From CAZMNY01 sp964567745 (GTDB lineage: Bacteria > Planctomycetota > Planctomycetia > Pirellulales > Pirellulaceae): a stretch of 64,000 nt of DNA. Every line of letters begins with the position of its first letter. Position 1 is the stretch's first letter. The notes beneath the pieces are model-generated. The model was given only the letters and a program-made list of their open reading frames with translations. It made no database searches and had not been told where the DNA came from. The stretch lies in contig CAZMNY010000001.1 in the NCBI GenBank assembly GCA_964567745.1, positions 186,001 through 250,000 of the forward strand, given 5' to 3'. Positions 37,146 through 48,417 of this stretch are shown one piece after another. Both the position numbers and the translations under genes were made by a program.

Positions 37146-39371
37146 GTGAAGATTCGAGTTGAAAAGAAGATTGGAAACGAAGTTCTTTCCTTTGAGACCG
37201 GCTACCTTGCCAAGCAGGCGGACGCCTCGGTCGTTGTTCAATATGGCGAAACCGTCGTCCTGAACGCAGCCACGTCGGGATCGCCCCGGCCGGGCATCGA
37301 TTTTTTTCCGCTGATGTGCGATTACCGTGAGCGGACTTCCGCTGCGGGCAAGTTTCCCGGCGGCTTTCTGAAGCGTGAAGGCCGACCGACGACCAAAGAG
37401 ACACTCACCGCTCGACTCTGCGACCGCCCCATCCGCCCGCTCTTCCCCAAAGGGTTTAACGATGAGGTGCAGTGTCAGAGTTTTGTGCTTTCCAGCGACA
37501 AGCAAAATGACGGTGACGTTTTGGCGATGAATGGCGTCGCCACGGCCGTGTTCATTTCGCCCATGCCCTTCGACGGACCGGTTGCCTCGGCCAGGATTGG
37601 ACGAGTCGACGGCGAATTCGTTGCATTCCCCTCGCATGACGATCTCGAGCAATCCGATCTCGACCTGATCATGTCCGGGTCGGAAAGCGCGGTCACGATG
37701 ATTGAAGGTTTCGCTCGCGAATTGCCTGAAGCCGAAATGCTCGAAGCGATCGCGTTCGGACACGCAGTGCTCAAAGACGTCTGCGCATTGCAGCGTGAAT
37801 TTGCCGAAAAAGTCGGCACGGTCAAGAACGAGTACACGCCGAAGGAAGACGACGGCCTCTACGATCGAGTGAAGTCGGCCTATTACGATCGATTCCTCGA
37901 CGCCAAGCAAACCGACGGCAAGCAAGCTCGCGCCGATGCGATTCGCGCACTCAAAGAATCCGCCCAGGGGGAGATGATTCCGGATCCCGACGCTGATGAC
38001 GCGATCGATCCCAAGCGTTTCGGAACGGTTTGGCACGACGTGGAAGCCGATGTCGTTCGCAACCTGATCCTGGAAGGCAAACGTCAAGATGGACGCGGAC
38101 TGAATGAATTACGGAACATCGATTGCCAAGTCGACCTCCTGCCTCGAGTTCACGGCTCGGCGGTTTTCCAACGCGGTGAGACGCAAGCCCTGATCAGCAT
38201 CACGCTCGGTACGGCGCGCGACGAGCAGCGAGTTGATGGTCTGCAGGAAGAGTACTCGAAGAAGTTCATGCTCGACTACAACTTCCCCTCGTTTTCCGTC
38301 GGTGAATGTCGGCCCATTCGCGGTCCTGGACGACGTGAAATCGGACATGGCGCGCTCGCAGAGCGTAGCGTGAATCCGGTTATGCCCAGCCAAGACGATT
38401 TCCCCTACACGGTCCGAGTTATCTCCGACATTCTGGAATCGAACGGTTCGTCCTCGATGGCCAGCGTCTGTGGAGCAACCCTCGGTTTGATGGCGGCCGG
38501 CGTGCCGGTCATCAACCCCGTGGCGGGCATTTCCGTCGGTCTCGTGAAGGAAGACGAGAATTGGGTCCTGCTCACCGATATCCTTGGCGACGAAGATCAT
38601 TTCGGCGATATGGACTTCAAAATCGCCGGTACGCAAAACGGAATCACGGGCATTCAGCTCGACTTGAAAATCAACGGCATCAGCCAAGAGATTATTGAAA
38701 AGACGCTCGCCCAGTCGCGTGTCGCTCGAATCGAAATCCTTCGCAAGATGTTGACCACGATCGGTCGTCCGCGGGAGGAGACGTCGCCCAACGCGCCTCG
38801 CCTGCTGCGAACGAAAATCGACCCCGACAAGATCGGCGCCCTCATCGGCCCCGGTGGAAAGAACATCCGAGCGATCCAAGAATCGACGGGTACTGTGGTC
38901 GAAGTCGACGACGATGGAACGGTCACCGTGGCCAGCGCCAACCAAGAGTGGGCCGATGCCGCGATGTCCAAGATCGAAGCCTGCACGGCGACCGTGCAAG
39001 TTGGCAAGATCTACGACGGAACGGTCTCGAGCGTGAAGGACTTCGGCGCCTTTGTTGAAATCCTTCCGGGCAGAGATGGGCTTTGCCACATCAGCGAACT
39101 GTCCAATGGTTACGTCAGCAGCGTCGGCGACGTCTGCAAAGAGGGCGATGAGATGAAAGTCATCGTGCTCGACGTCGACGATCACGATCGAGTCAAGCTG
39201 AGCCGTCGCAAAGCGCTGGAAGAACTCGGCATCGAAGACGAGATCGCCCAGAACGCCGAAGGTAAAGAGGGCGGTGGCGAACGCAGTGGTGGAGATCGTG
39301 GCGGCGACCGAGGACGCGGACGAGGCGGACGCGGACGAGGCAACCGTGACTCGCGACGCCCGAGCCGATAA
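37146..39371 (+). CDS. pnp: Polyribonucleotide nucleotidyltransferase (PNPase)
   Basis: Phosphorolytic 3'-5' exoribonuclease. 741 residues from a GTG preceded by AGGGA. Two RNase PH domains flank a helical linker: the first from residue 1 (FETGYLAKQADASVVV), the second from about 310 (ISITLGTARDEQRVDG; GRREIGHGALAERSV). The KH domain (IGALIGPGGKNIRAIQE) and the S1 domain (VGKIYDGTVSSVKDFGAFVE) follow. The C-terminal tail of about 25 residues is Arg/Gly-rich (GGDRGRGRGGRGRG), a likely extra RNA-binding segment. Ends in a clear terminator. Confidence 0.98.
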   Translation: MKIRVEKKIGNEVLSFETGYLAKQADASVVVQYGETVVLNAATSGSPRPGIDFFPLMCDYRERTSAAGKFPGGFLKREGRPTTKETLTARLCDRPIRPLFPKGFNDEVQCQSFVLSSDKQNDGDVLAMNGVATAVFISPMPFDGPVASARIGRVDGEFVAFPSHDDLEQSDLDLIMSGSESAVTMIEGFARELPEAEMLEAIAFGHAVLKDVCALQREFAEKVGTVKNEYTPKEDDGLYDRVKSAYYDRFLDAKQTDGKQARADAIRALKESAQGEMIPDPDADDAIDPKRFGTVWHDVEADVVRNLILEGKRQDGRGLNELRNIDCQVDLLPRVHGSAVFQRGETQALISITLGTARDEQRVDGLQEEYSKKFMLDYNFPSFSVGECRPIRGPGRREIGHGALAERSVNPVMPSQDDFPYTVRVISDILESNGSSSMASVCGATLGLMAAGVPVINPVAGISVGLVKEDENWVLLTDILGDEDHFGDMDFKIAGTQNGITGIQLDLKINGISQEIIEKTLAQSRVARIEILRKMLTTIGRPREETSPNAPRLLRTKIDPDKIGALIGPGGKNIRAIQESTGTVVEVDDDGTVTVASANQEWADAAMSKIEACTATVQVGKIYDGTVSSVKDFGAFVEILPGRDGLCHISELSNGYVSSVGDVCKEGDEMKVIVLDVDDHDRVKLSRRKALEELGIEDEIAQNAEGKEGGGERSGGDRGGDRGRGRGGRGRGNRDSRRPSR

Positions 39372-39449
39372 CGACTCTCGAACGGCTTGGATTTGGCCAA
39401 CGTGTTTGGCCGAACTGGGTTGATTCGAAAACCGATGAAATGAATTTTC

Positions 39450-39488
39450 AACGCCGCTCGTCGATTGTTTCGCCGAGCGGCGTTTTTT
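39450..39488 (+). terminator. Rho-independent terminator after pnp
   Basis: An 11-bp perfect stem, AACGCCGCTCG (39450-39460) with CGAGCGGCGTT (39474-39484), 13-nt loop, and a run of six T (39483-39488). It lies 79 bp after the pnp stop and closes the rpsO-pnp transcript. Confidence 0.9.
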
Positions 39489-39588
39489 GTTAAACCTCGC
39501 TCACGCTACAGCTCAATTGACTGCAACTGAGTCAGTCGATTGGCCGACGACCGACAGCCGATCTCGGCGTTAGGAAAGCCGCAAGACG

Positions 39589-40311
39589 ATGACCGACGAC
39601 GCGCGATATGAACTGCTGCGTAAGCGGTACGACGAACTGGCTCAATTGGCTGGTTCACTTGCGCATGAGATCAAGAATCCGCTCTCCGTCATCCGTATGA
39701 ATGTCGACTTGCTTGCTGAAGACTTGGCCGAAGAGCATTCACCGACAATTCGCCGTTCACTTGGCAAGCTCGACACAGTGCAAGGTCAATGCACGCGTCT
39801 GGAAAATCTGCTGAACGACTTCTTGCGCTTCGCCCGTGCTCGCAAGCTGGATTTGCTCCCGGGCCAGCTCAACACCGTCGTCGATCAAGTGCTCAACTTC
39901 TTTCTGCCGCAAGCGAACGAACAACATGTTGACGTCGTCCGCTATCTCGACCCCGACTTGCCCGCCATTTTGGTCGATCAAGAATCGCTGCACGCGGCCC
40001 TTTTGAACTTGGTCAAGAATGCTCTGGAGGCAATGCCCAACGGGGGCCAGTTGACGGCGAGAACGTATCGCACGCCGACCGGCGTCGCTCTCGATTTCAT
40101 CGATACAGGAATCGGCATGGACAACGAGACAGCCCTGCGGATGTTTCGGGAATTCTACACCACCAAACAGGGCGGGTCTGGCTTGGGCCTGCCCACCGCT
40201 CGAAAGATCCTCGAGGGTCATGGGGGGCGAATTTCGGTCGACAGCGACCGTGGGCGCGGCACAAAGTTCACCATGACATTCCCCTCCTTGCAACGTATCG
40301 AAGGCGAATGA
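39589..40311 (+). CDS. Sensor histidine kinase without sensor domain
   Basis: 240 residues, soluble. The H-box is SLAHEIKNPLSVIRMNVDLL, with the phospho-accepting His near residue 26. The HATPase part has ALLNLVKNALEAMPNGG (N-box), DTGIGMDNE (G1) and GGSGLGLPTARKILEGHGG (G2). There is no transmembrane or PAS domain, so the signal must come from a partner; the N-terminus holds only about 15 residues before the dimerisation helix. A good RBS (AGGAAAG) precedes the start. Probable partner of the CBS protein and the response regulator downstream. Confidence 0.92.
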   Translation: MTDDARYELLRKRYDELAQLAGSLAHEIKNPLSVIRMNVDLLAEDLAEEHSPTIRRSLGKLDTVQGQCTRLENLLNDFLRFARARKLDLLPGQLNTVVDQVLNFFLPQANEQHVDVVRYLDPDLPAILVDQESLHAALLNLVKNALEAMPNGGQLTARTYRTPTGVALDFIDTGIGMDNETALRMFREFYTTKQGGSGLGLPTARKILEGHGGRISVDSDRGRGTKFTMTFPSLQRIEGE

Positions 40312-40442
40312 GCCTTTTTCGCCGCGGATCTCGGCTCAGATTCGAGCTCGCCGGAATTGGCTTGACTCGCCACGCCTCGTGACCAAGAGTTCCGATGGGC
40401 CGGAAACTAGGGCAGGCGGACACTGGGGGGCGCGCGAGTCCA

Positions 40443-41120
40443 ATGGATGAACGATCGAAGGAAGTTGCCAAGGCGGAACGATTGCTCAACGAACTCAATG
40501 AGCATGTGGCCAATAGCTTCGATTGGCCTCAGCTGCGAGCCGCTTACTTTGGACGAGATGGACGCATTGCGGATTTCTTTGGCGAGGAATTCGCCGAGTC
40601 GATCCTGTTCTCGCCGCAATACTCCAAACGCCTGCGACAGGTTGTCCTTCGCGCCGAGTTCAATACGCCGTGGAAGGCCAAGTCGGTGCGACTGCTGGTG
40701 CGTCATGCCGCCAACTTGGACGTGACGACCTTCTCGCCCAACACGGATATTCATGAAGCCAGTGAGGCTCTGCTAGAGCAGTCGATATCGGAACCGCCGG
40801 TGATTGATGACGACGGTTGCCTCGTGGGCATTTTGTCCGAGCGTGACATGCTTTCGATTTATCGCCACGACGTCGGCGTGGTTCGCGTCGTCGGCGATGT
40901 GATGACGAGTGACGCGCTGTTGACAATCCAAATTGACGAACTGCTGACCGTGGCGGCTCAGATATTCTGCAATCGGCCCTTCCGTCGACTGCCGGTACTC
41001 GATCAAGGCAGGGTCGTCGGCCTGTTGGCTCGACGCGACGTGCTTCGTTTAGTCGAGTCGATTCACGTGTCAGCGGACGGCGAACTGACAGCCGATTCCG
41101 CGATGTCGCTCAGCGTCTAA
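40443..41120 (+). CDS. CBS-domain protein
   Basis: 225 residues. The N-terminal 95 residues are unassigned. A CBS pair follows: NTDIHEASEALLEQSISEPPVIDDDGCLVGILSERDML and VMTSDALLTIQIDELLTVAAQIFCNRPFRRLPVLDQGRVVGLLARRDVLRLV (described here by position, about 100-215). CBS pairs bind adenosyl compounds and act as regulatory modules. It sits between the kinase and the response-regulator gene, so it may sense nucleotides for that pair; this is inference. Start at 40443 taken over an upstream in-frame start at 40395. Confidence 0.88.
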   Translation: MDERSKEVAKAERLLNELNEHVANSFDWPQLRAAYFGRDGRIADFFGEEFAESILFSPQYSKRLRQVVLRAEFNTPWKAKSVRLLVRHAANLDVTTFSPNTDIHEASEALLEQSISEPPVIDDDGCLVGILSERDMLSIYRHDVGVVRVVGDVMTSDALLTIQIDELLTVAAQIFCNRPFRRLPVLDQGRVVGLLARRDVLRLVESIHVSADGELTADSAMSLSV

Positions 41121-41127
41121 TTCCCCA

Positions 41128-41168
41128 TTTCGCTCCCGCGAAAGTTGCGCCACTTTCGCGGAGCGAAA
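41128..41168 (+). terminator. Long intergenic hairpin
   Basis: Left arm 41128-41145 (TTTCGCTCCCGCGAAAGT) pairs with 41152-41168 (ACTTTCGCGGAGCGAAA), giving 17 pairs with one bulged C and a 6-nt loop. There is no T run, so it is either a terminator for the CBS gene that does not rely on a U tract or a processing/stability element. It lies between the CBS stop and the regulator gene, 57 bp before the latter. Confidence 0.6.
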
Positions 41169-41225
41169 GGCGACATACGTTCGGTCCCCTCCCGCAGACG
41201 ATTCGGCTGAGTTATCATTTCGTCT

Positions 41226-42746
<1,521 letters not shown>

Positions 42747-42886
42747 TGGATCAAACGGGGTTTGAACGTTCGATAGAGCGTCGCGATAGTCCAACTTCGA
42801 CTAGGCCCGCGCCGTGTGGGTCAATACATCTCGCACAAATCCAATTACTGCTTGGACTCTCTTCACTTTGACGTATGGATTAAGTC

Positions 42887-44821
42887 ATGCCGGACATCTA
42901 TCAGCTGCCGCCGAGCGTCATCAACAAGATCGCGGCCGGTGAGGTTATTGAACGGCCAGCGAGTGTCGTCAAGGAACTCGTGGAGAATGCTGTCGACGCC
43001 AGCGCCACGCGGATTGATGTTTCGGTGGAGCAGGGGGGCGCACAGCTTGTTCGGGTCACGGATAACGGCTGCGGAATCGCGCCCGAGCAATTTGAACTTG
43101 CGGTGGCGAGCCACGCCACCAGCAAGATTCGGACGGCGGACGACCTGTTCTCTGTCGAGTCGCTCGGGTTTCGCGGCGAAGCCTTGGCTTCGATTGCCGA
43201 GATCAGCGAGTTTCTTCTGCGCAGTCGACAAGCCGACTCGGAATCGGGTGTCGAGATGGAGGCCACCGGTGGGAGGCGGCGCCAGCCGTCGCCCTGCGGT
43301 TGCCCGGTGGGGACGACGATCGAAGTTCGCAACTTGTTCTACAACACACCGGTTCGCCGTAAGTTCTTGCGCACGACTCAAACCGAAATGGGGCATGTTT
43401 CCGAAGCGTTTACGCGGATCGCGTTGTCGCAACCCCATATCCGTTTTTGCCTGCGGCACAACGACCGAACGATTCACGACTTGCCGCCGGTCGAGCGGTG
43501 GTCGGAGAGAATCGTGGCTCTCTTTGGCGAAGAAATCGGCGCGAACTTGATGTGGGTCGAGGGCGAGAATGAAGATCTGCGTGTGTTTGGTTACGCTGCC
43601 GACCCGCAAATCAATCGCTCCCACACTCGCATGCAATACCTGTTTCTCAACGGCCGTCATATCCGAGATCGGTCGTTGCAACATGCCTTGGGCGAAGCCT
43701 ATCGCGGACTGCTGATGACGGGTCGCAGTCCGATTTGCTTCTTGCAGGTTGAGCTCTCACCGTCGGCTGTTGATGTGAATGTCCACCCGACCAAGCTTGA
43801 AGTTCGTTTTCAGGACAGCGGACGCGTTTACGCTCAGTTGCTCGGCGTACTGCGAAAGAAATTCCTCACATCGGATTTGACGGCGCGCAACAACCGCGAT
43901 GAGGCTGCCGCTGGCGGCGAGCTATCGGCCAATGCAGCGCCGCGGATGCCCGGCTACGGCGGCTCCATTGACGACTCGACGTCACGTCGAAGGGAACTCG
44001 AACAATTGGGGCGTGAGCAGTGGGGCCAGCCGACGCAGCAGAGTCGTTTGCAATTTCCCGCCGCAGCAGCTTCCGTCGACCCCGCCATGATCGGATTGGG
44101 CGCCGACGCTGATGTCGCCCAAACGCAATCGCTTCCGCGTCCCCACTTTGAGCTCCCCAACTCGCAGCTCGATTCGTATGGCGGAGGTGGCGAACAATCA
44201 AGCGGTCTCGGCGCACAGCAAGCGGGTTCGCTAGGACAGGCGACGCGCTCGCCGCAAGGAGCCATTCAAATACTCAATTGTTACTTGATCACGCAGACCG
44301 AAGCGGGCATGTTGGTGGTCGATCAACACGCACTGCATGAGCGCATCATGTACGAGCAAATCCGCACGAAGGTTTTAGCTGGCCGTATGGAAACGCAGCG
44401 ATTGCTCACTCCCGAACCGGTCAATCTCGCTCCGGCTGAAACGGCCGCGGTGCTTGGCGCCCGTGAGACGCTGAAACAGTTGGGGCTCGAGATCGAGCCA
44501 TTTGGCGGCGACACGGTTTTGGTAGCGAGCTACCCGGCCATGCTTCGTCGAGTGCGGCCAACGGAATTGCTGCGGCATGTGGTCGAACTACTCTTGGCGG
44601 GCGGGTCCGGCCCGGAGAAACGCGACGTTCTCGATGAATTGCTGCACATGACGGCGTGCAAGGCCGCGATAAAAGCGGGCGATCCTCTCTCACCAGAAGA
44701 AATCGACGCGCTCTTAGAGCACCGCGAAATCTGCCAAGACTCGCATCACTGCCCTCATGGCCGCCCGACCTCGATGGTCTATAGCCGAGAGGAATTGGAC
44801 CGGCGATTCGGCCGAATTTGA
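42887..44821 (+). CDS. mutL: DNA mismatch repair protein MutL
   Basis: 644 residues. GHKL ATPase motifs at the N-terminus: ELVENAVDASATRIDV, VTDNGCGI and GFRGEALASI. The C-terminal dimerisation part holds the endonuclease motif DQHALHERIMYE (from residue 479), plus ACKAAIKAGD and CPHGRP. MutL here is therefore expected to be the nicking type found in organisms without MutH. The central linker (about 330-455) is Gly/Ser/Gln-rich and disordered. Precedes the aroDE gene by 193 bp. Confidence 0.97.
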   Translation: MPDIYQLPPSVINKIAAGEVIERPASVVKELVENAVDASATRIDVSVEQGGAQLVRVTDNGCGIAPEQFELAVASHATSKIRTADDLFSVESLGFRGEALASIAEISEFLLRSRQADSESGVEMEATGGRRRQPSPCGCPVGTTIEVRNLFYNTPVRRKFLRTTQTEMGHVSEAFTRIALSQPHIRFCLRHNDRTIHDLPPVERWSERIVALFGEEIGANLMWVEGENEDLRVFGYAADPQINRSHTRMQYLFLNGRHIRDRSLQHALGEAYRGLLMTGRSPICFLQVELSPSAVDVNVHPTKLEVRFQDSGRVYAQLLGVLRKKFLTSDLTARNNRDEAAAGGELSANAAPRMPGYGGSIDDSTSRRRELEQLGREQWGQPTQQSRLQFPAAAASVDPAMIGLGADADVAQTQSLPRPHFELPNSQLDSYGGGGEQSSGLGAQQAGSLGQATRSPQGAIQILNCYLITQTEAGMLVVDQHALHERIMYEQIRTKVLAGRMETQRLLTPEPVNLAPAETAAVLGARETLKQLGLEIEPFGGDTVLVASYPAMLRRVRPTELLRHVVELLLAGGSGPEKRDVLDELLHMTACKAAIKAGDPLSPEEIDALLEHREICQDSHHCPHGRPTSMVYSREELDRRFGRI

Positions 44822-45014
44822 AGCAAGCGGTGTTTGCTGGCTAAGATAGTACTCTGGCGGGCAACTGGCGACGCCTGAATTATTGTCGCTGGAAGGGCCG
44901 TTTCGACGACAATAGCCATTGCGACCACATTCGTTGTTGCACGAGGAGTCCGATTCAAGCGATCTCCGGCGTGAGGCCGGATTGAGCGAGACCGTCCCCG
45001 ATGAAGAGAAGACT

Positions 45015-46487
45015 ATGATTTGCGTGAGCATTGGACGAGGCCGGCACAAACAGATGATCGCCGAACACCGCCACTTGGTGGAGCAGGGCGTCGAGTTGGT
45101 CGAACTTCGCTTGGACTATATCCGCCGAGCGGTCAGCCTCAAACGCTTGCTGACGAATCGACCTGGGCCGACGGTCGTCACCTGTCGCAGGCAACAAGAC
45201 GGCGGCAAATGGGCTGGCAGCGAGGAAGCGAGACTCGTCCTACTGCGATCGGCCGTCGCTGATGGCGTTGAATACGTCGACCTGGAAGATGACATCGCCG
45301 GCAGCATTCCTCGCTTTGGCTCCACGAAGAGAATCGTCAGCTATCACAACTTTCGTGAAACGCCTCAAGATCTCGATTCCGTTTATCAGCGACTCGCGGC
45401 GCTCGATCCGGACATTGTCAAAATCGCCACGATGGCGCACCAGTCGCATGACAATCTGAGGATGTTGCGAATGGTGAAGGCGGCGAAGGTGCCGACGGTT
45501 GGTTTGTGTATGGGCGACATCGGAACGCCGTCGCGGATCCTCGCGGGCAAGTTCGGTTCGCCGTTCACCTTTGCGACGTTTCATCACGAACGTTCGCTCG
45601 CGCCTGGTCAATTGAGTTACCGACAAATGCGCGAGTTGTATCACTATGACAAGATCGACGCGGAGACTGAGGTGTTCGGCGTAATCGCCGATCCGATCGG
45701 ACATAGCCTGAGCCCGCGCGTTCACAACGCGGCGCTCCGTGCACTCAAACAGAACCGCGTTTATGTTCCATTTCGAGTGCCTCGGGAAGACTTGGCTCCG
45801 TTCATCCAGGACTGTGGCGAACTGGGCGTGAAGGGGCTAAGCGTCACGATTCCGCATAAAGAAGAGGTCACCAATTACATCAACTCGTCGGACGAATTCG
45901 TCAAAGGAATCGGTGCCGCCAACACGGTGATCTTCGATGGCGAACGAACTCTCGGCTACAACACCGATTGCACAGCGGCGGTTGGCAGCGTGCTCACGTT
46001 GCTCTCCAAGGACGATTTGGGAGGCCGCACGGCATTGATTCTTGGATCTGGCGGAGTCGCGAGGGCGGTCGCCTACGGCCTGCATCAGGCGGGCGCGGAC
46101 GTTACGATCTCGGGAAGGAACAGCGAGAAGACGAGGGAGTTGGCGATTCAAGTGGAGTGCAAGACGATCGACTGGACGGAGCGGCACAAAGCGGCCTGCC
46201 TCTTGCTCGTCAATTGTACGCCGGTTGGCATGCATCCCAACGTGGACGAGTCGCCCTTTGACCCCAGCTTTCTCCGTCGCGGAATGATCGTGTTCGACAC
46301 CATCTACAATCCCGAACAAACCTTGTTGCTCAAGAATGCTCGTGAGCAACAGTGTCGCACGGTGTCAGGCGTTGACATGTTCATCCGTCAGGCCGCTTTG
46401 CAGTTCAAACTGTTCACGGGCGACAAACCGCCGATTGATATCATGCACTCGGCATTGAAGCGAGCGACCGGAGCGGCCCGATCGTAG
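45015..46487 (+). CDS. aroDE: 3-dehydroquinate dehydratase/shikimate dehydrogenase fusion
   Basis: 490 residues from the ATG at 45015. The first half is a type I AroD: ELRLDYI, the catalytic His in IVSYHNF and the Schiff-base lysine K136 in DIVKIATMA. The second half, from about residue 220, is AroE: ADPIGHSLSPRVHN, GLSVTIPHKEEV, GYNTDCTAAV, the NADP site GSGGVARAVAYG and NCTPVGMHP. The order is the same as in plant bifunctional enzymes. Two steps of the shikimate pathway are thus joined, and aroK follows 85 bp later. Confidence 0.95.
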   Translation: MICVSIGRGRHKQMIAEHRHLVEQGVELVELRLDYIRRAVSLKRLLTNRPGPTVVTCRRQQDGGKWAGSEEARLVLLRSAVADGVEYVDLEDDIAGSIPRFGSTKRIVSYHNFRETPQDLDSVYQRLAALDPDIVKIATMAHQSHDNLRMLRMVKAAKVPTVGLCMGDIGTPSRILAGKFGSPFTFATFHHERSLAPGQLSYRQMRELYHYDKIDAETEVFGVIADPIGHSLSPRVHNAALRALKQNRVYVPFRVPREDLAPFIQDCGELGVKGLSVTIPHKEEVTNYINSSDEFVKGIGAANTVIFDGERTLGYNTDCTAAVGSVLTLLSKDDLGGRTALILGSGGVARAVAYGLHQAGADVTISGRNSEKTRELAIQVECKTIDWTERHKAACLLLVNCTPVGMHPNVDESPFDPSFLRRGMIVFDTIYNPEQTLLLKNAREQQCRTVSGVDMFIRQAALQFKLFTGDKPPIDIMHSALKRATGAARS

Positions 46488-46572
46488 AACGCGCCGCGGG
46501 CGGAAGTCGGTTTTTGCACTGCATCGTGATACCCGCAATGGCAGCGACGACAGCGCTAGAAGAGGCGAAGAG

Positions 46573-47082
46573 ATGATCGTGGCGCTGGTCGGTTATCGCG
46601 GAACAGGTAAGAGCACGGTCGCCGAACATGTGGCCGCGATGCTTGGCCTGAAATGGGTCGACGCCGATGCTGAATTAGAGGCAAGCGCGGGCGTGACGAT
46701 CCGTGAGATTTTTGCGAAACAAGGCGAGGCGACGTTTCGCGATTTGGAGGAGCAGGTCACGGCCCAATTGATGTCCGGCGACGACGTGGTCATCGCCTGC
46801 GGCGGTGGAGTGGTTTTGCGTGAGGCCAACCGCGAGCAGCTTGCAAAGGGCCGCGTCTTTTGGTTGAAGGCTTCCGGTGAAGTTCTTCACGATAGGATTT
46901 ATGCCGATCCTACCACTTCTCAGCGTCGTCCTAACCTTACCGACTCGGGCGGTCTTGCGGAGATCGAGTCGATGCTCGCGCAGCGCGAACCGCTATATCG
47001 CGCCGTCAGCGATCATGAAGTCGACACCGAGGGCAAAACTCCCGCCCAAGTCGCTAGTCAGATTGTATCCTTGCTCAAATAG
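46573..47082 (+). CDS. aroK: Shikimate kinase
   Basis: 169 residues, a typical length. P-loop GYRGTGKST (residues 7-15), shikimate-binding WVDADAELE, FRDLEEQV, Walker B-like GGGVVLREAN and the lid DPTTSQRRPNL. Phosphorylates shikimate with ATP. Directly downstream of the aroD-aroE fusion, so three consecutive shikimate steps are encoded together. Confidence 0.96.
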   Translation: MIVALVGYRGTGKSTVAEHVAAMLGLKWVDADAELEASAGVTIREIFAKQGEATFRDLEEQVTAQLMSGDDVVIACGGGVVLREANREQLAKGRVFWLKASGEVLHDRIYADPTTSQRRPNLTDSGGLAEIESMLAQREPLYRAVSDHEVDTEGKTPAQVASQIVSLLK

Positions 47083-47182
47083 CTGTAGCTGCGCAGACGA
47101 CGCGCTTGCCTGGAAGGCGAGTAGGTGCATTTGCTAGACTACGGCTGAATGATTCGACGCCAACGGTACGGTCACCACTGCC

Positions 47183-48415
47183 ATGATGATTCTGAGCCTG
47201 TTTCTTGTATTCATCGCAGCCGCGATCATCGGCGGGCAAGTCAATCGCGGCATCTATCGCCTGGCGTACGATCATCGTCCCATCGGCCCCTGGTCCAAAC
47301 CGGCGGAAAAGGTGCCGCTGAGAATCTGGTTTGATCGAATTCCGATCGTCGGATGGTGGACCTTGCGGCGTGAGTCCTCGATTCACGGCGACGGCTTTTG
47401 GTTCAGGCCGATGTTGATTGAGTTGTTCATGGCCATTGGCCTCACGGCTCTATACGCGGCTGAGATTTCCGGCCAATTGCTCCCGATTCAGTTCATCGAT
47501 CGCGCCGCAGATTGGCAAACGATCCTACACAGCCAGTTCATCGCCCACGCAATCTTGATTTCGCTGATGATTGTGGCGACATTTATCGACTTCGATGAAC
47601 AGACGATTCCCGATTCGATTACGATCCCGGGCACGCTGATCGGCCTGGGCTTGATGTGGACGCTTCCCTCGTGTGCTTTAATCGTCGCCGACTTCGTCGG
47701 CCGCAATGCACCGCCGACTCTTGGCTTCATGCAATTAAGTCAGCCATATCGGATGCCGCTGTGGGTGGACGGCCCGAAAGGGCTCGGCTTAGCCCTGGCG
47801 ATTTACGCGGTTTGGTGCTTTGCTCTGCTCGACCGCCGCTGGTACGGTCGTCGAGGCGTCAAACTAGCGCTTTACCTGATTATCTGTCGGATCTATCGAA
47901 AAGACGATGGGGTCAAGATCGGCGTGATTGCCCTGCTCGGATCCATTGCGATCGTGGCGGCTTGGGCCGGGGGGGGAGAGCGGTGGCAGAGCCTGCTCAC
48001 GGCGCTATGCGGAGTGGCGGGGGGGGCCGGTACGGTTTGGGCGATTCGCATTGTGGGCAAAGTCGCTTTGGGCGTCGAAGCGATGGGCTTCGGCGACGTG
48101 ACGTTGATGGGCATGGTCGGCGCATTTATTGGCTGGCAAGCTGCCTCGCTGGCTTTCTTTCTAGCTCCATTCGCCGGAATCCTCGTCGCCGTGTTTCAGT
48201 GGATTGTCGTGCGCGAAACACGACTTGCCTACGGACCGTATCTCTGTTTGGCGACGCTGGGAATCATCCTCACATGGAGTCGACTCTGGCCGGAATGGGC
48301 CGCCGACATCTACGCCCTCGGGCCTTACCTGGCTGCGATCTTCGTAAGTCTCTTGGCGCTGATGTACGTGCTGTTGCTCGGCATGCGACTGCTGCGCCGG
48401 CTGTTTGGAGGCTAG
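47183..48415 (+). CDS. Prepilin peptidase-like aspartic protease (A24 family)
   Basis: 410 residues with about eight to ten helices. The two catalytic aspartates are in TFIDFDEQTIPD (family D-E-x-T-x-I-P-D) and GFGDVTLMGMVGAF (GxGD). The zinc CxxC region expected in PilD is absent: the loop reads WWTLRRES with no cysteines. The second half holds an insertion around residues 215-265 (KIGVIALLGSIAIVAAWAGG). Probably cleaves type IV pilin or secretion pseudopilin leaders, or is a related intramembrane protease; substrates are not in the window. Confidence 0.85.
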   Translation: MMILSLFLVFIAAAIIGGQVNRGIYRLAYDHRPIGPWSKPAEKVPLRIWFDRIPIVGWWTLRRESSIHGDGFWFRPMLIELFMAIGLTALYAAEISGQLLPIQFIDRAADWQTILHSQFIAHAILISLMIVATFIDFDEQTIPDSITIPGTLIGLGLMWTLPSCALIVADFVGRNAPPTLGFMQLSQPYRMPLWVDGPKGLGLALAIYAVWCFALLDRRWYGRRGVKLALYLIICRIYRKDDGVKIGVIALLGSIAIVAAWAGGGERWQSLLTALCGVAGGAGTVWAIRIVGKVALGVEAMGFGDVTLMGMVGAFIGWQAASLAFFLAPFAGILVAVFQWIVVRETRLAYGPYLCLATLGIILTWSRLWPEWAADIYALGPYLAAIFVSLLALMYVLLLGMRLLRRLFGG

Positions 48416-48417
48416 GT

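Noticed and set aside
38109..39185. 358-codon minus-strand frame
   Set aside because: Antisense to pnp; no protein features of its own.
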